From positions 1 to 24,416 of the forward strand of contig JADHUQ010000011.1 of NCBI GenBank assembly GCA_016784425.1: a stretch of 24,416 nucleotides of DNA, given 5' to 3'. Origin of the DNA: Candidatus Delongbacteria bacterium (lineage in GTDB: Bacteria; CAIWAD01; BS150m-G50). Positions 1 through 8,529 of the stretch are shown in pieces. Each line of letters starts with the position of its first letter. Positions within the stretch are counted from its first letter, which is position 1. The translations under genes were made by a program, and so were the position numbers. Under the pieces are notes generated by a model, which worked only from the letters and a program-made list of their open reading frames with translations, had not been told where the DNA came from and did not search any database.

Positions 1-614
1 AGCTCCAGTATCTCCATAAAACTTTCTCGGATCTCCTGGCGCTTCTGAAAGGCAACCTCAGGCGCTTCCCTGTAAATACCCTTACAGAGACGTACATTGG
101 CCTGTTCGGTGGCCAGGAGCTTTGCATCAGCCACAGTACGACGCAGATAGGATTGTATCACGATGCCGGTATGGGAATACTCAGAACGCAGCTGGCGGTA
201 CAGTTCGAATTCCCGATCAGTCAGGCTGGAGTCCTCCATGTCGATACGGATGAAATAACCTCTCGGCTCCGCAGCCCGGGCGATGCGACGAAAGTTTTCC
301 ATGGCACCCTCCCGGTCGTGCAACAGCCCCATCTGGCTGGGCTTAACGGAGAGGTTGGCATCGAGTCCCTCGCTGGCGATCAATCCTGGTAATGACTGGT
401 AGATATCCGCATACTCCGTAGCTGCTCCCATCGACTCCAGGTGCTCTCCGAGTACGTCCAGCGTAATCATGCAGCCCTCGCTCATCAACTGTCTTGCTAC
501 GACTGTTGCATCAGCGAAGGTCTCACCGGCAATATAATGGCGGGACAGGAATCCCACCAGTCGACGTGGGAATAATGGCAGTGTATTTGCGACAAGTTGA
601 TTCAGTAACGGCAT
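1..614 (-). CDS. Proline dehydrogenase, partial (C-terminus outside window)
   Basis: The protein oxidises L-proline to pyrroline-5-carboxylate with FAD, the first step of proline catabolism. I translated the minus strand from the ATG at 614-612 and the frame stays open to base 1, giving about 204 residues. Visible family motifs are NLSVKPSQMGL (a beta strand of the barrel), IRIDMEDSS, GIVIQSYLRRT and VRLCKGIYREAP, all typical of the monofunctional beta/alpha-barrel enzymes of about 300 residues. The last third, with the remaining FAD and substrate residues, lies beyond the window. Whether an aldehyde dehydrogenase domain or gene follows cannot be seen. The start is supported by a short GGAA eight bases upstream and by the typical N-terminus. 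The gene is divergent from the cupin gene across a 285-base gap. The family call is secure; bifunctional PutA is unlikely because the barrel starts right at the N-terminus. Confidence 0.9.
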   Translation of the reverse strand, partial: MPLLNQLVANTLPLFPRRLVGFLSRHYIAGETFADATVVARQLMSEGCMITLDVLGEHLESMGAATEYADIYQSLPGLIASEGLDANLSVKPSQMGLLHDREGAMENFRRIARAAEPRGYFIRIDMEDSSLTDREFELYRQLRSEYSHTGIVIQSYLRRTVADAKLLATEQANVRLCKGIYREAPEVAFQKRQEIRESFMEILE

Positions 615-899
615 GGTGGTTCCGGATTGTTGTTAGATTGCTTGCGACATTTGTAACACCAGGGACGCAGCGGCTGAGCGAAGCCCTTCTGTTGCTGTTC
701 TCAGCGGTTTGTTCCCGGACAACAGCCAGGCTGATCAGACAGCTATGAATCAGCTGCTTAAATATACAGGGCGGGATGAATCAGGTAAAGCACAATGTAT
801 ACTTAGTAACTTGGACTTGGTCATTGCTGACAGGTTGGTTACTTTGGTGATGTATGATCTGAACTTCCACCAAATCAACATCGGGCAATTGGAGTTACC

Positions 900-1241
900 A
901 TGCAGCAGGAGCGACCCTGGGGCTACTATGAAACGATTCTGGAAGCAACCGGCTACCTGGTTAAACGACTTGTGATCAACCCTGACCAGCGCATCAGCCT
1001 GCAGCGTCATCGGCAACGCAGTGAACACTGGGTTGTTGTCAGTGGGGAAGCGCAGGTTACGCTGGATAAAGGTATTCGCCCGCTCGCTAAGGGGGAGCAT
1101 ATTTTGATTCCACAGGGGAGCAGGCATCGCATTTCCTGTCGTGGTGACGCGCCAGTAGTACTGATAGAAGTGCAGCTGGGAGAACTTCTCAGCGAGGATG
1201 ATATTGAAAGATTTGAGGATGACTACGGACGTCATACATAG
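900..1241 (+). CDS. Small cupin, mannose-6-phosphate isomerase type II C-terminal-like
   Basis: This 113-residue protein is a single cupin of the type found as the C-terminal isomerase half of bifunctional ManC/AlgA proteins. Such stand-alone versions are usually assigned mannose-6-phosphate isomerase activity, or sometimes an unspecified sugar-phosphate role. Signature features are RPWGYYE near residue 6, the metal-binding cluster HRHRQRSEHW (His37, Glu42 and His43 as likely ligands), VVVSGEAQV, the second motif IPQGSRHRI with His76, and the ending EVQLGELLSEDDIERFEDDYGR. All positions expected for the metal site are present and the length is full for the single-domain form. GGAG lies nine bases before the ATG. 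The esterase gene follows 41 bases downstream on the same strand and may be co-transcribed. The fold is certain; the substrate is inferred from family. Confidence 0.88.
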   Translation: MQQERPWGYYETILEATGYLVKRLVINPDQRISLQRHRQRSEHWVVVSGEAQVTLDKGIRPLAKGEHILIPQGSRHRISCRGDAPVVLIEVQLGELLSEDDIERFEDDYGRHT

Positions 1242-1282
1242 TACTCTTTCATGGCGAAGCAGTTGATCGGGGAGGTAAGACC

Positions 1283-2776
1283 ATGCCAAAAATACTCAGA
1301 CTATTCTGCTGCTGGCTGTTGATCAGCTTTTCAGCTCTGACCGCAAGCGGGCAGACGATGTATGTTGACACCTTGTTCAGTGCCAATGATTCTCTGCTGG
1401 ACATCTACCAGTACCAGATTCCTCCGCAATATGATCCCGGTACCCCGGCGCCTCTGATTATCGGGTGGCATCAATATGGCGGCAGTTACAACGAGTTCAT
1501 GTACACCGGGTTCGCCGCCGAGGCTTCTTTAAGGGGCTGGATCGCGCTGGGTGCCTGGGGAGGACACGGCACCAACTGGACCAACCAGGATGCTCAGGAA
1601 TGGATGCAACGCATCATTGAAGTACTGGAGATGGAGTGGAGTATTGACCACCAGCGGATCTATGTAGTCGGTGGCTCTATGGGGGGAGCTTCCGGGATGA
1701 TCTGTGCCAATAACCACCTTGATCCCACCCGACCGATGGTGGCTGCTACCGGTTCCGGTTCCGGTATTCTGGATGATGAACGACGTTTTCTGGAACAGGG
1801 AAACAACAACAGCATGAGAACGGTATTCGGTGGCAAACCGCACGAAGTACCTTTTACCTATCACCGAAACAGCGCTATTTACTTTGCAGACTCGCTCAAC
1901 AGCATGCATTCCAACCTGATGCATGTACCGGTTTATCTGACCTACGGATCGAATGAAACCTATCATCAGTATCATGCACTCGATCTCTTTGCCCGGCTTT
2001 CACAATTTGCGGATAATGTCTTCATAGGTACCACCAATACCGGTCACGGTTGGGGGGTATTCGATGTAACGCATGTCTGTGACTGGATGGCACAGTTCAC
2101 GCTGAATAGTGATCCGGATACCATGGTGATCAGTGCCGACGAGAACAGTCGTAATTACTGGAGCGGGGTAAAGCTGCAGGAACAGGAGCAGTTCGGACTA
2201 TACCGGGCTAGCCGCACCCCCTGGGGAGAGGGGGGGATCTTGTACGACGTCTCCGGATTACGTAACATCGACCAGTTCCTGCTGCAGGAGCAGGATAATG
2301 ACAACGATCCCCACACACCGGTTCGAGTAGCAGTGGGAGAAGCCACGTCAGGTTTTACCCTCGGTTTTATCCGGGATCATAACCTGATAACAAGTACAGC
2401 GCTACTCAGTCGTAATGGTGAACCGGCCTGGGGTTGGGCGGAGTGGCCTTTGAACGATACACTCAGTTTGACCGTGGCACCGTTCGACACGCTGGATCTG
2501 GTGTTCTTTCCGGAAGCGGTAGCACCGAGCACCCGGCCTCCTCAACCACCGCTACGGCTCGATATCCAACCTGCCGCTAACGGTGTACAGTTGAACTGGG
2601 GATCAGGACCAGCCACACTTATGCTTTACAACCTGCTGGGAAGGGAACTGCGCCGCCAACAGGCTGATGTGGTACCATTCCTGCTGAGCACACAGGGTCT
2701 GGCTAACGGAATCTACTTTGTGCGGGCTGAAACAGAGCGGGAGATGCAGATCGGACGCTTTATCGTGCGTCATTAA
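1283..2776 (+). CDS. Secreted PHB-depolymerase-like esterase with C-terminal sorting-like domain
   Basis: The protein is probably an exported alpha/beta-hydrolase of the feruloyl esterase/PHB depolymerase type that acts on an extracellular ester. A signal peptide covers about residues 1-23 (hydrophobic core LFCCWLLISFSALTA, cleavage near ASG-Q). The hydrolase domain runs to about residue 275, with the oxyanion region PLIIGWHQYGG and nucleophile elbow GGSMGGASG (Ser132). A probable catalytic His is in NTGHGWG (His254). The acid is not obvious, because the usual loop reads YGSNETYH. A middle beta-rich region follows. The last 75 residues, after a Pro-rich linker, contain LYNLLGRELRR and LANGIYFVRAE, which closely resemble type IX secretion (Por) C-terminal sorting domains. 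GGGGAGG lies before the ATG. The substrate is unknown. No PHB or other polymer genes are seen nearby. Confidence 0.82.
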   Translation: MPKILRLFCCWLLISFSALTASGQTMYVDTLFSANDSLLDIYQYQIPPQYDPGTPAPLIIGWHQYGGSYNEFMYTGFAAEASLRGWIALGAWGGHGTNWTNQDAQEWMQRIIEVLEMEWSIDHQRIYVVGGSMGGASGMICANNHLDPTRPMVAATGSGSGILDDERRFLEQGNNNSMRTVFGGKPHEVPFTYHRNSAIYFADSLNSMHSNLMHVPVYLTYGSNETYHQYHALDLFARLSQFADNVFIGTTNTGHGWGVFDVTHVCDWMAQFTLNSDPDTMVISADENSRNYWSGVKLQEQEQFGLYRASRTPWGEGGILYDVSGLRNIDQFLLQEQDNDNDPHTPVRVAVGEATSGFTLGFIRDHNLITSTALLSRNGEPAWGWAEWPLNDTLSLTVAPFDTLDLVFFPEAVAPSTRPPQPPLRLDIQPAANGVQLNWGSGPATLMLYNLLGRELRRQQADVVPFLLSTQGLANGIYFVRAETEREMQIGRFIVRH

Positions 2777-3028
2777 GTGGCCATTGATCAGTTTCGCGGA
2801 AATGGACTCCAGTTACAGTGGTCAACCTGAAATCATGCCGGTGCTACCGTAGCTAGAGCAGCCTGGAGCATTACCAGTGGCGACGAGTCAAGTGATTCAG
2901 GGAGACCGGTTCGAACGACAACAACTTTGATAATTGTTGTGCAGCTGGAATGTGGCTGAACACCGAGGTCGGTAGTCAGCACCTTCGTCATCAGTCCTTC
3001 ACCCCGTGATTGTGAAAACCGGCTGGAT
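2777..3028. other. Intergenic stretch without a supportable gene
   Basis: About 250 bases lie between the esterase stop and the terminator of the RNA-binding protein gene. Short open frames exist on both strands, for example a 52-codon minus-strand frame preceded by GAAGGACTG, but none resembles a known protein. A 7-base inverted repeat (ACAACAA at 2918-2924 and TTGTTGT at 2934-2940) is the only visible structure. The two flanking genes converge here. Confidence 0.5.
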
Positions 3029-3065
3029 AAAAGAAACCCGGCCATCCCCTGAGGGGACAACCGGG
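3029..3065 (-). terminator. Rho-independent terminator of the RRM protein gene
   Basis: Read on the minus strand, CCCGG (3065-3061) and CCCC (3056-3053 complement) pair with GGGG and CCGGG around a three-base loop, with a small internal loop between the two helices. TTTCTTTT follows at 3036-3029. It lies about 65 bases after the stop of the minus-strand RNA-binding protein gene, as expected for its transcript end. Confidence 0.75.
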
Positions 3066-3130
3066 CAGCATTCTTCAAACATCAACGCCTGCCGTTGGAA
3101 TTCCAGACGGCAAAACGCCCTGCAGGAATA

Positions 3131-3400
3131 CTAGAAACGGGGACGACGGGGACGATCCTCGCGCGGACGAGCTTCGTTAACCCGAATGTCTCTGCCATCA
3201 ATTTCTCTGCCGTTAAGCTGCTTGATGGCTTCTTCGCCTTCAGCCTGATTCGGCATCTCGACGAAACCGAAACCCTTGGAGCGACCGGTGTCCCTGTCGC
3301 TGATGACTCTGGCGCTGGACACTTCACCAAATTCGCCAAAATGTGTTTCGAGATCCTGGTCACTTACCGAAAATGGTAAATTGCCTACGTAGATGTTCAT
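3131..3400 (-). CDS. RRM-domain RNA-binding protein (Rbp type)
   Basis: This 89-residue protein is a single RNA recognition motif with a short basic tail, like the cold-inducible Rbp proteins of cyanobacteria and many other bacteria. RNP2 is IYVGNL (residues 3-8) and RNP1 is KGFGFVEM (42-49), with the aromatic residues that stack on RNA in place. The tail, from about residue 78, is RPREDRPRRPRF, a shorter RG-like tail than in eukaryotic glycine-rich proteins. It probably binds single-stranded RNA and acts as an RNA chaperone or in stress responses. GGAG stands six bases before the ATG in a leader that carries an eight-T run. It is monocistronic, with its own terminator downstream. Length and motifs are complete, so the call is firm, but the RNA target is unknown. 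Confidence 0.93.
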   Translation of the reverse strand: MNIYVGNLPFSVSDQDLETHFGEFGEVSSARVISDRDTGRSKGFGFVEMPNQAEGEEAIKQLNGREIDGRDIRVNEARPREDRPRRPRF

Positions 3401-3451
3401 TCTCTTCTCCGTTGTTCAAAAAAAACCAAAACTAACATATCACAAACCGGT

Positions 3452-3489
3452 GATGGAATCTACAGGATACATAAGCGGGTAATTCCATC
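3452..3489 (-). promoter_or_regulatory. 8-base inverted repeat in the RRM gene leader
   Basis: GATGGAAT at 3452-3459 is perfectly complementary to ATTCCATC at 3482-3489, with 22 bases between. It lies 52-89 bases upstream of the RRM start and is not followed by a T run in either direction, so an operator or a leader hairpin is more likely than a terminator. Cold-shock type genes often carry structured leaders, but no known motif is recognised here. Confidence 0.35.
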
Positions 3490-3495
3490 GCGGTT

Positions 3496-3657
3496 CTAAA
3501 ATCCTTCTACATGGTGCTGCTCTGACAGCTGTATAACCTGAACAGCATTCACAGGGGCAGTTGGGGAACCGTCCAGAGATCGTGCCGCTATCCAGATAAG
3601 GGAGTGCAGATGAATTCGGGAGGGTAATGCAAGCAGTGCCGTGTGATTCTGGCCCAT
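3496..3657 (-). CDS. Possible 53-residue small protein or gene remnant
   Basis: A minus-strand frame starts at ATG 3657-3655 and ends with TAG at 3498-3496. The product begins MGQNHTALLALPSR and ends LSEQHHVEGF. I do not recognise it. Codon choice resembles that of the neighbours, AAGAAG lies 10-15 bases upstream, and a weak sigma-70-like pair (TTGCTT, 17 bases, TAGACT) occurs about 60 bases upstream on the same strand. It might be a real small gene, the tail of a decayed gene, or chance. Homologues would be needed to keep it. Confidence 0.2.
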   Translation of the reverse strand: MGQNHTALLALPSRIHLHSLIWIAARSLDGSPTAPVNAVQVIQLSEQHHVEGF

Positions 3658-3797
3658 CAAAAAAATCTTCTTTGGCAATTCGCAGGGTTGCCACTCGTCT
3701 TTCGAACAATAAGTCTAAAGACACACCGTTGAAAAAGCAAGTATAAAAAACAGAGATCACATATTTCAGCGAAATAGCTTTTTAATGTAATAACCGC
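3658..3797 (-). other. AT-rich spacer after the aldo/keto reductase gene
   Basis: The 140 bases downstream of the aldo/keto reductase stop are AT-rich. They include a perfect TATTTC/GAAATA hairpin with a three-base loop (3762-3776). On the plus strand it is followed by GCTTTTT; on the minus strand a T6 run follows after about ten bases. It may be a weak terminator, but nothing stronger can be claimed. GGCAA/TTGCC arms at 3674-3692 form another small inverted repeat. Confidence 0.3.
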
Positions 3798-4859
3798 TCA
3801 GGTAAAAAGTTGTCGCCAGATTTCCGGTGGAGTGGGGGGGTATTCACGCAGTTGCAGGTTCTCCTCAAGGTGGCTCTGATTGCGCATACCCGTGGAAACA
3901 TGACTGACACCCGGGGTGGAACGCACAAACTGCAACGCCCGTAAAGCATCCGAAGAGCACTCCGGAAAACTGGCTGCCAACTCTACCGGCAGATTGTCTA
4001 CCAGCTGCCCCTGGGCCAATGGCATATAAGCCAGGAAATTGAGATCATAAGCAGCAGCAGCTTCCGGCAGAGGAAGCTTTCCCCGGGGGGTGTCAATCAC
4101 TGTATTAAGCGGGCGCAGATCTCCCAGGGAAAGAGGCGCCTGGAGAAAACGCAGATGGTGGTTGTCTCCACCTGATTCACCCGCGGCACGAAGAATACGC
4201 TCCAGCGGCAGATGCCCTTTTTCAGTGGGTGCGACAGTCAATCCGCTATGAGACGAGATCCCATAATAGCGTATCGTTCCGGCAGCCACACACTGTTCCA
4301 GGAAGCTGAACGCCTGCTCCAGTAACAGCAGCAAATTGTCAGGTGAGACCCGTTCCGCAATCAATTCTACCGATTCCAGCAGGAAAATATCTACCTGTTC
4401 AGCTTTGAGATACTTGAGACTGCGCTGCAGCGAAAAGTCCAGATAGGTAGGCGACAAACTGTAAACAGTACCCAGCATCTGGCGCGGCAGGACTCCTGCA
4501 GGTATCAACTCCTGCTCTGCATAAGCGGCAGTGGAAATGCGGGGGGAGGGTGTGGTGATTATACCGGCTTTTGTCAGCAGGATCAGGTCTTCACGTAAAC
4601 CGCTGCCTGCCAGTTGTTCCAGAGCCCGACCGACTGCCTTTTCGGAGCGATGAAATCGATAAGCCGGTGAGGTGTCAATAACATTGATACCATTCCGGAC
4701 AGCCGCCACACAGGTACGGGTGATCTTGTCATCGACGATGTTTTTCGGTTCCCCCCCAAAAGTACCGATACCAATCTCCGACAGCGTCAACTGACCCAGC
4801 TCACGAAAGAAGCCGGGGTGACATTTGTCTTTAAAACGGGTTGGGTAAAATCCCTGCAT
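3798..4859 (-). CDS. Aldo/keto reductase with Glu at the catalytic His position
   Basis: This 353-residue protein has the (beta/alpha)8 aldo/keto reductase pattern: GQLTLSEIGIGTFGG at the first strand, VIDTSPAYR with Asp62 and Tyr67 of the catalytic tetrad, and LLTKAG with Lys97. The fourth residue, normally His in a VDLYLLHNPE-like strand, is Glu162 in VDIFLLESVE. In the known steroid 5-beta-reductase AKR1D1 a His-to-Glu change shifts activity from carbonyl to C=C reduction, so this enzyme may not be an ordinary aldehyde reductase. The segment YYGISSHSG and the ending VSTGMRN are typical for the family and its NADPH site. I chose the ATG at 4859-4857, with GGGA upstream, over an in-frame TTG fifteen bases earlier. 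The gene lies 100 bases downstream of nifJ on the same strand and may be partly read through from it. Confidence 0.85.
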   Translation of the reverse strand: MQGFYPTRFKDKCHPGFFRELGQLTLSEIGIGTFGGEPKNIVDDKITRTCVAAVRNGINVIDTSPAYRFHRSEKAVGRALEQLAGSGLREDLILLTKAGIITTPSPRISTAAYAEQELIPAGVLPRQMLGTVYSLSPTYLDFSLQRSLKYLKAEQVDIFLLESVELIAERVSPDNLLLLLEQAFSFLEQCVAAGTIRYYGISSHSGLTVAPTEKGHLPLERILRAAGESGGDNHHLRFLQAPLSLGDLRPLNTVIDTPRGKLPLPEAAAAYDLNFLAYMPLAQGQLVDNLPVELAASFPECSSDALRALQFVRSTPGVSHVSTGMRNQSHLEENLQLREYPPTPPEIWRQLFT

Positions 4860-4896
4860 ACTGTTCCCAATCAAATCTGTCCGGGACTTTTACGAA

Positions 4897-4913
4897 ACCG
4901 AGTTAGACTCAGT
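4897..4913 (-). terminator. Possible weak terminator or attenuator between nifJ and the reductase
   Basis: On the minus strand ACTGAGT and ACTCGGT form a seven-base-pair helix (one G-U pair) with a CTA loop, followed by TTTCGT. It lies about 47 bases after the nifJ stop. The T run is short, so termination would be partial at best. Confidence 0.3.
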
Positions 4914-4959
4914 CTGCAAACAGCCGCAGTGGGCCGCTGGCCTCGTTGCGACCGACCAG

Positions 4960-7900
4960 CTATTCCTCGACGGCAAAAGGATTGTTGTTTGCCATACTCT
5001 GCAGGAGCTGCCAGTAGCGGTCAGTCTCCTGTTGCAGGAAGGCTGACAATTGAGCAGCACGCTCCGGGCTCTGCTTCTGCAGTATCCGAAAACGGGTTTC
5101 ACTGGATGTGTAATCCGCCACCGGAATTACAGGTGGTTTAGAGTCGAGTATAAACGGATTCTGCCCCTCTTCGATCCGCCGGGGATCGTAACGGAATAAC
5201 GGATAGTAACCGCTTTTTACTGCCTGCTTCTGCTGATTAAAACCTTGAGACATATCAATGCCGTGTGCGATACAGTGACTGTAAGCCAGAATCAGCGAAG
5301 GGCCGTCCCAGGCTTCCGCTTCCCGGATCGCCTTCAGGGTATGAGCGTCGTTGGCCCCCATGGCAATCTGTGCCACATAAACATTACGATAAGTCATCGC
5401 CATCAAGGCCATGTTCTTTTTGGAGATGGGCTTACCGTTGGCGGCGAACTTAGCAACGGCACCTATCTGTGTGGCTTTTGACATCTGGCCGCCGGTGTTG
5501 GAATATACCTCGGTATCCAGTACCAGTACATTGACATTACGTCCTGAGGCCAACACATGGTCCAGACCACCGAAGCCGATATCATAGGCCCAGCCATCAC
5601 CACCGACAATCCACACGGATCGCTTCACCAGATTATCAGCAATGTTGTTGAGCCAGGCGGCTTCCGGGCTGTCGATATCTTTCAACAGGCGGCGTAGTTC
5701 CAGCAGACGATCCCGCTGGGCTTTGATACCGGCTTCATCGGATTGATCGGCGTTGGTCAGGCCCTCCACCAGTTCAGCCTTGAGTTGCGGTGCGAGTTTC
5801 TGAATCAGCTCCAGAGCCTGCTCGTTCTGTTTATCTATACTCAAACGGAAACCGAAACCGAACTCGGCGTTATCCTCAAACAGGGAATTGGACCAGGTTG
5901 GTCCCCGGCCTGCAGCATCAGTACCCCAGGGTGCTGTCGGCAGGTTACCCCCGTAAATTGAAGAGCATCCGGTGGCGTTCCCAACCACCATACGATCGCC
6001 GAAAAGCTGGGTAATGAGCTTGTAGTAGGGCGTTTCACCACAGCCGGAACAGGCTCCGGAAAACTCAAACAACGGTTTCAGGATCTGCGCTTCCTGGACC
6101 CTGCTCAGATTGAGGCGGGTGCGATCATATTCCGGCAGTGCCAGGAAGAACTCCCAGTTGGCACGTTCCTGCGCACGCAAAGGGGGTTGCGGTGCCATCA
6201 TCAGGGCTTTGCGCTCAGGGTTCTGTTTGTCTTTGCCGGGACAGTTGACGGCACAGAGGGCGCAACCGGTGCAGTCTTCCGGCGCTACCTGTACGGTAAA
6301 GCGGGATCCCTCATCAAAGGACTTGCTGCGCAGTTTGACACTTTTGAAAGTCTCCGGCGCGGTTTCCAGCAGTTGCTCATCATAAACCTTGATCCGGATG
6401 GCGGCATGGGGGCAGGCCATCGAGCACTTACCGCATTGTATGCAGAGGCTGTTATCCCAGGTAGGAATACTCAGGGCAATATTGCGTTTTTCCCAACGGG
6501 TGGTATCGGTGGGGAAAGTTCCATCCTGTGGCAGCTTGCTGACCGGCAGCTGGTCACCTTCGTCCGCGATAATCCGGCCCAGAACCGCCTGGACAAACTC
6601 AGGCGCAGAGGTGGGGACTACTGGTGGGAGCTCAACTGTGCTGGTGACCGTGGTGCCGTATTTGATCTCATGCAGGTTGGCCAGCGTCTGATCAACAGCG
6701 TTGAAGTTTTTCTGTACGACATCCTCACCCTTGATGCCATAGGTTTTACTGATTGATCCCTTGATTGCCGCAATCGCTTCCTCACGGGGCAATACCCCGG
6801 AGATGGCGAAGAAACAAGTCTGCATGATGGTGTTCACCCGGGCACCCATTCCGGTTTTCTCTGCTACGCTGTAGGCGTCGATGACGAAAAACCGCAGCTT
6901 CTTCTCGATGATAGTCTCCTGAATCTGATAAGGCAGACTGTTCCATACATCATCCTTGCTCATCGGAGCGTTCAGCAGGAAGATGGCTCCCACCGCTGCA
7001 TACTTGAGCATGTTCTTTGTTTCAAGGAAGGACCAGCCATGACAGGCGATAAAGTTGGCGCGGCTGATAAGGTAGTTGGAGCGAATTGGTTTCTTGCCAA
7101 AGCGCAGATGTGAAGTAGTCATGGAACCGGACTTCTTGGAATCGTAGACGAAATAACCCTGGGCGTTGAAATCGGTGCTTTCCCCGATTATCTTTATCGA
7201 ATTTTTGTTGGCACCTACCGTGCCATCAGCGCCAAGACCGAAGAACATGGAGCGGAAAACATCCTCTCCCTCTGTGCTGAAACTGCTATCAACCGGTAGA
7301 CTGAGATGTGTGACATCATCTTCGATTCCTACCGTGAAATGGTTAAGCGGATTTTCCGACTTCAACTCATCGAAAACTGCTTTTACCATGGCGGGCGTGA
7401 ACTCTTTTGAGGAAAGTCCGTAACGGCCACCGATCACACGAGGAAGAGAGGTCGACTGCAGGTCACCACTGTTGAAAGCCTCCACCAGTACTGTCATCAC
7501 GTCGTTGTAGAGGGGCTCGCCGGTAGCTCCAGGCTCCTTGCAACGGTCCAGCACCGCGATTGATTTGACGGATGCCGGCAGCGCCTTTACGAAATGCTTC
7601 AGTGAGAAGGGACGGAAGAGCCGCACTTTTATGAAACCGACTTTTTCCCCAGTAGAGTTCAGATACTCTACGGTCTCCTCGGTAGCACCGATACCGGAAC
7701 CCATTAAAATAACTACTCTCTCTGCATCCGGTGCTCCGACATAATCAAAAAGGTGATAACTGCGACCGACCAGTTCTGCGAAGTCATCCATCGTCCCCTG
7801 TACGATGTCAGGGGTGGCGTCGTAGAAGGGATTACAGGCCTCCCGGGCCTGGAAAAAGACATCCGGATTCTGGGCCGATCCCCGCAGTACCGGACGGTCA

Positions 7901-8529
7901 GGTGTCATCCCCCGGGCACGATGGGCCGCTACCAGATCATCGGTGATCATGGCCCGCATATCATCCTCAGTGATCTGTTCGATTTTCATCACCTCGTGCG
8001 AGGTGCGGAAACCGTCGAAGAAATGCAGAAAGGGGATTCTGGCCTTTAGTGTTGAGGTGTGCGCGATCAGGGCGAGGTCCATAACCTCCTGCACGGAGCC
8101 GGAGGCCAGCTGGGCCCAGCCGGTTGAACGGGCGGCCATCACATCGCTATGATCCCCAAATATGGAGAGGGCATGTGTAGCCACTGTACGTGCGGAGATA
8201 TGAAACACGGTTGAAGATAGTTCACCCGCGATCTTAAACATATTGGGAATCATGAGTAACAATCCCTGAGAGGCGGTGAAGGTAGTGGTCAGTGAGCCGG
8301 TCTGGAGAGCGCCGTGTACAGCACCTGAGGCTCCACCTTCGCTTTGCAGCTCACTTACAGTCGGGATGGTTCCCCAGATGTTGGGAATACCCTTGGCGGA
8401 CCACTCGTCAGCCCATTCACCCATGTTCGAGGATGGTGTGATCGGATAGATAGCGATTACCTCGCTGGTGCGATGGGCGACATAGGCTGCTGCTTCATTG
8501 CCGTCAATGGTGATTTTGGATCGTGACAT
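4960..8529 (-). CDS. nifJ: Pyruvate:ferredoxin (flavodoxin) oxidoreductase
   Basis: The cytoplasmic homodimeric enzyme converts pyruvate and CoA to acetyl-CoA and CO2 and passes electrons to ferredoxin or flavodoxin. At 1189 residues it is full length for the single-chain form, with all domains in order: the pyruvate-binding N-terminus (IAIYPITPSSNMGE, then GGASGAVHGAL with the conserved Glu64), the transketolase-like second domain (LFRPFS), a gamma-like domain, and a double-cluster ferredoxin domain with CIQCGKCSMAC (Cys696, 699, 702, 706) and CTGCALCAVNC (Cys753, 756, 759, 763). The proximal-cluster cysteines are Cys827, Cys830 and Cys855. The thiamine diphosphate motif GDGWAYDIGFGGLDH is near residue 978, ending at NTGGQ. 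The ATG is preceded by GGAG at seven bases. A structured leader and a shared AACAACAATCC box precede it. No residue loss is seen. Confidence 0.98.
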   Translation of the reverse strand: MSRSKITIDGNEAAAYVAHRTSEVIAIYPITPSSNMGEWADEWSAKGIPNIWGTIPTVSELQSEGGASGAVHGALQTGSLTTTFTASQGLLLMIPNMFKIAGELSSTVFHISARTVATHALSIFGDHSDVMAARSTGWAQLASGSVQEVMDLALIAHTSTLKARIPFLHFFDGFRTSHEVMKIEQITEDDMRAMITDDLVAAHRARGMTPDRPVLRGSAQNPDVFFQAREACNPFYDATPDIVQGTMDDFAELVGRSYHLFDYVGAPDAERVVILMGSGIGATEETVEYLNSTGEKVGFIKVRLFRPFSLKHFVKALPASVKSIAVLDRCKEPGATGEPLYNDVMTVLVEAFNSGDLQSTSLPRVIGGRYGLSSKEFTPAMVKAVFDELKSENPLNHFTVGIEDDVTHLSLPVDSSFSTEGEDVFRSMFFGLGADGTVGANKNSIKIIGESTDFNAQGYFVYDSKKSGSMTTSHLRFGKKPIRSNYLISRANFIACHGWSFLETKNMLKYAAVGAIFLLNAPMSKDDVWNSLPYQIQETIIEKKLRFFVIDAYSVAEKTGMGARVNTIMQTCFFAISGVLPREEAIAAIKGSISKTYGIKGEDVVQKNFNAVDQTLANLHEIKYGTTVTSTVELPPVVPTSAPEFVQAVLGRIIADEGDQLPVSKLPQDGTFPTDTTRWEKRNIALSIPTWDNSLCIQCGKCSMACPHAAIRIKVYDEQLLETAPETFKSVKLRSKSFDEGSRFTVQVAPEDCTGCALCAVNCPGKDKQNPERKALMMAPQPPLRAQERANWEFFLALPEYDRTRLNLSRVQEAQILKPLFEFSGACSGCGETPYYKLITQLFGDRMVVGNATGCSSIYGGNLPTAPWGTDAAGRGPTWSNSLFEDNAEFGFGFRLSIDKQNEQALELIQKLAPQLKAELVEGLTNADQSDEAGIKAQRDRLLELRRLLKDIDSPEAAWLNNIADNLVKRSVWIVGGDGWAYDIGFGGLDHVLASGRNVNVLVLDTEVYSNTGGQMSKATQIGAVAKFAANGKPISKKNMALMAMTYRNVYVAQIAMGANDAHTLKAIREAEAWDGPSLILAYSHCIAHGIDMSQGFNQQKQAVKSGYYPLFRYDPRRIEEGQNPFILDSKPPVIPVADYTSSETRFRILQKQSPERAAQLSAFLQQETDRYWQLLQSMANNNPFAVEE

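Noticed and set aside
2833..3078. Minus-strand 81-codon frame after the RRM gene
   Set aside because: It spans the RRM gene's terminator hairpin, has no recognised feature, and its first third lies inside the hairpin and T tract.
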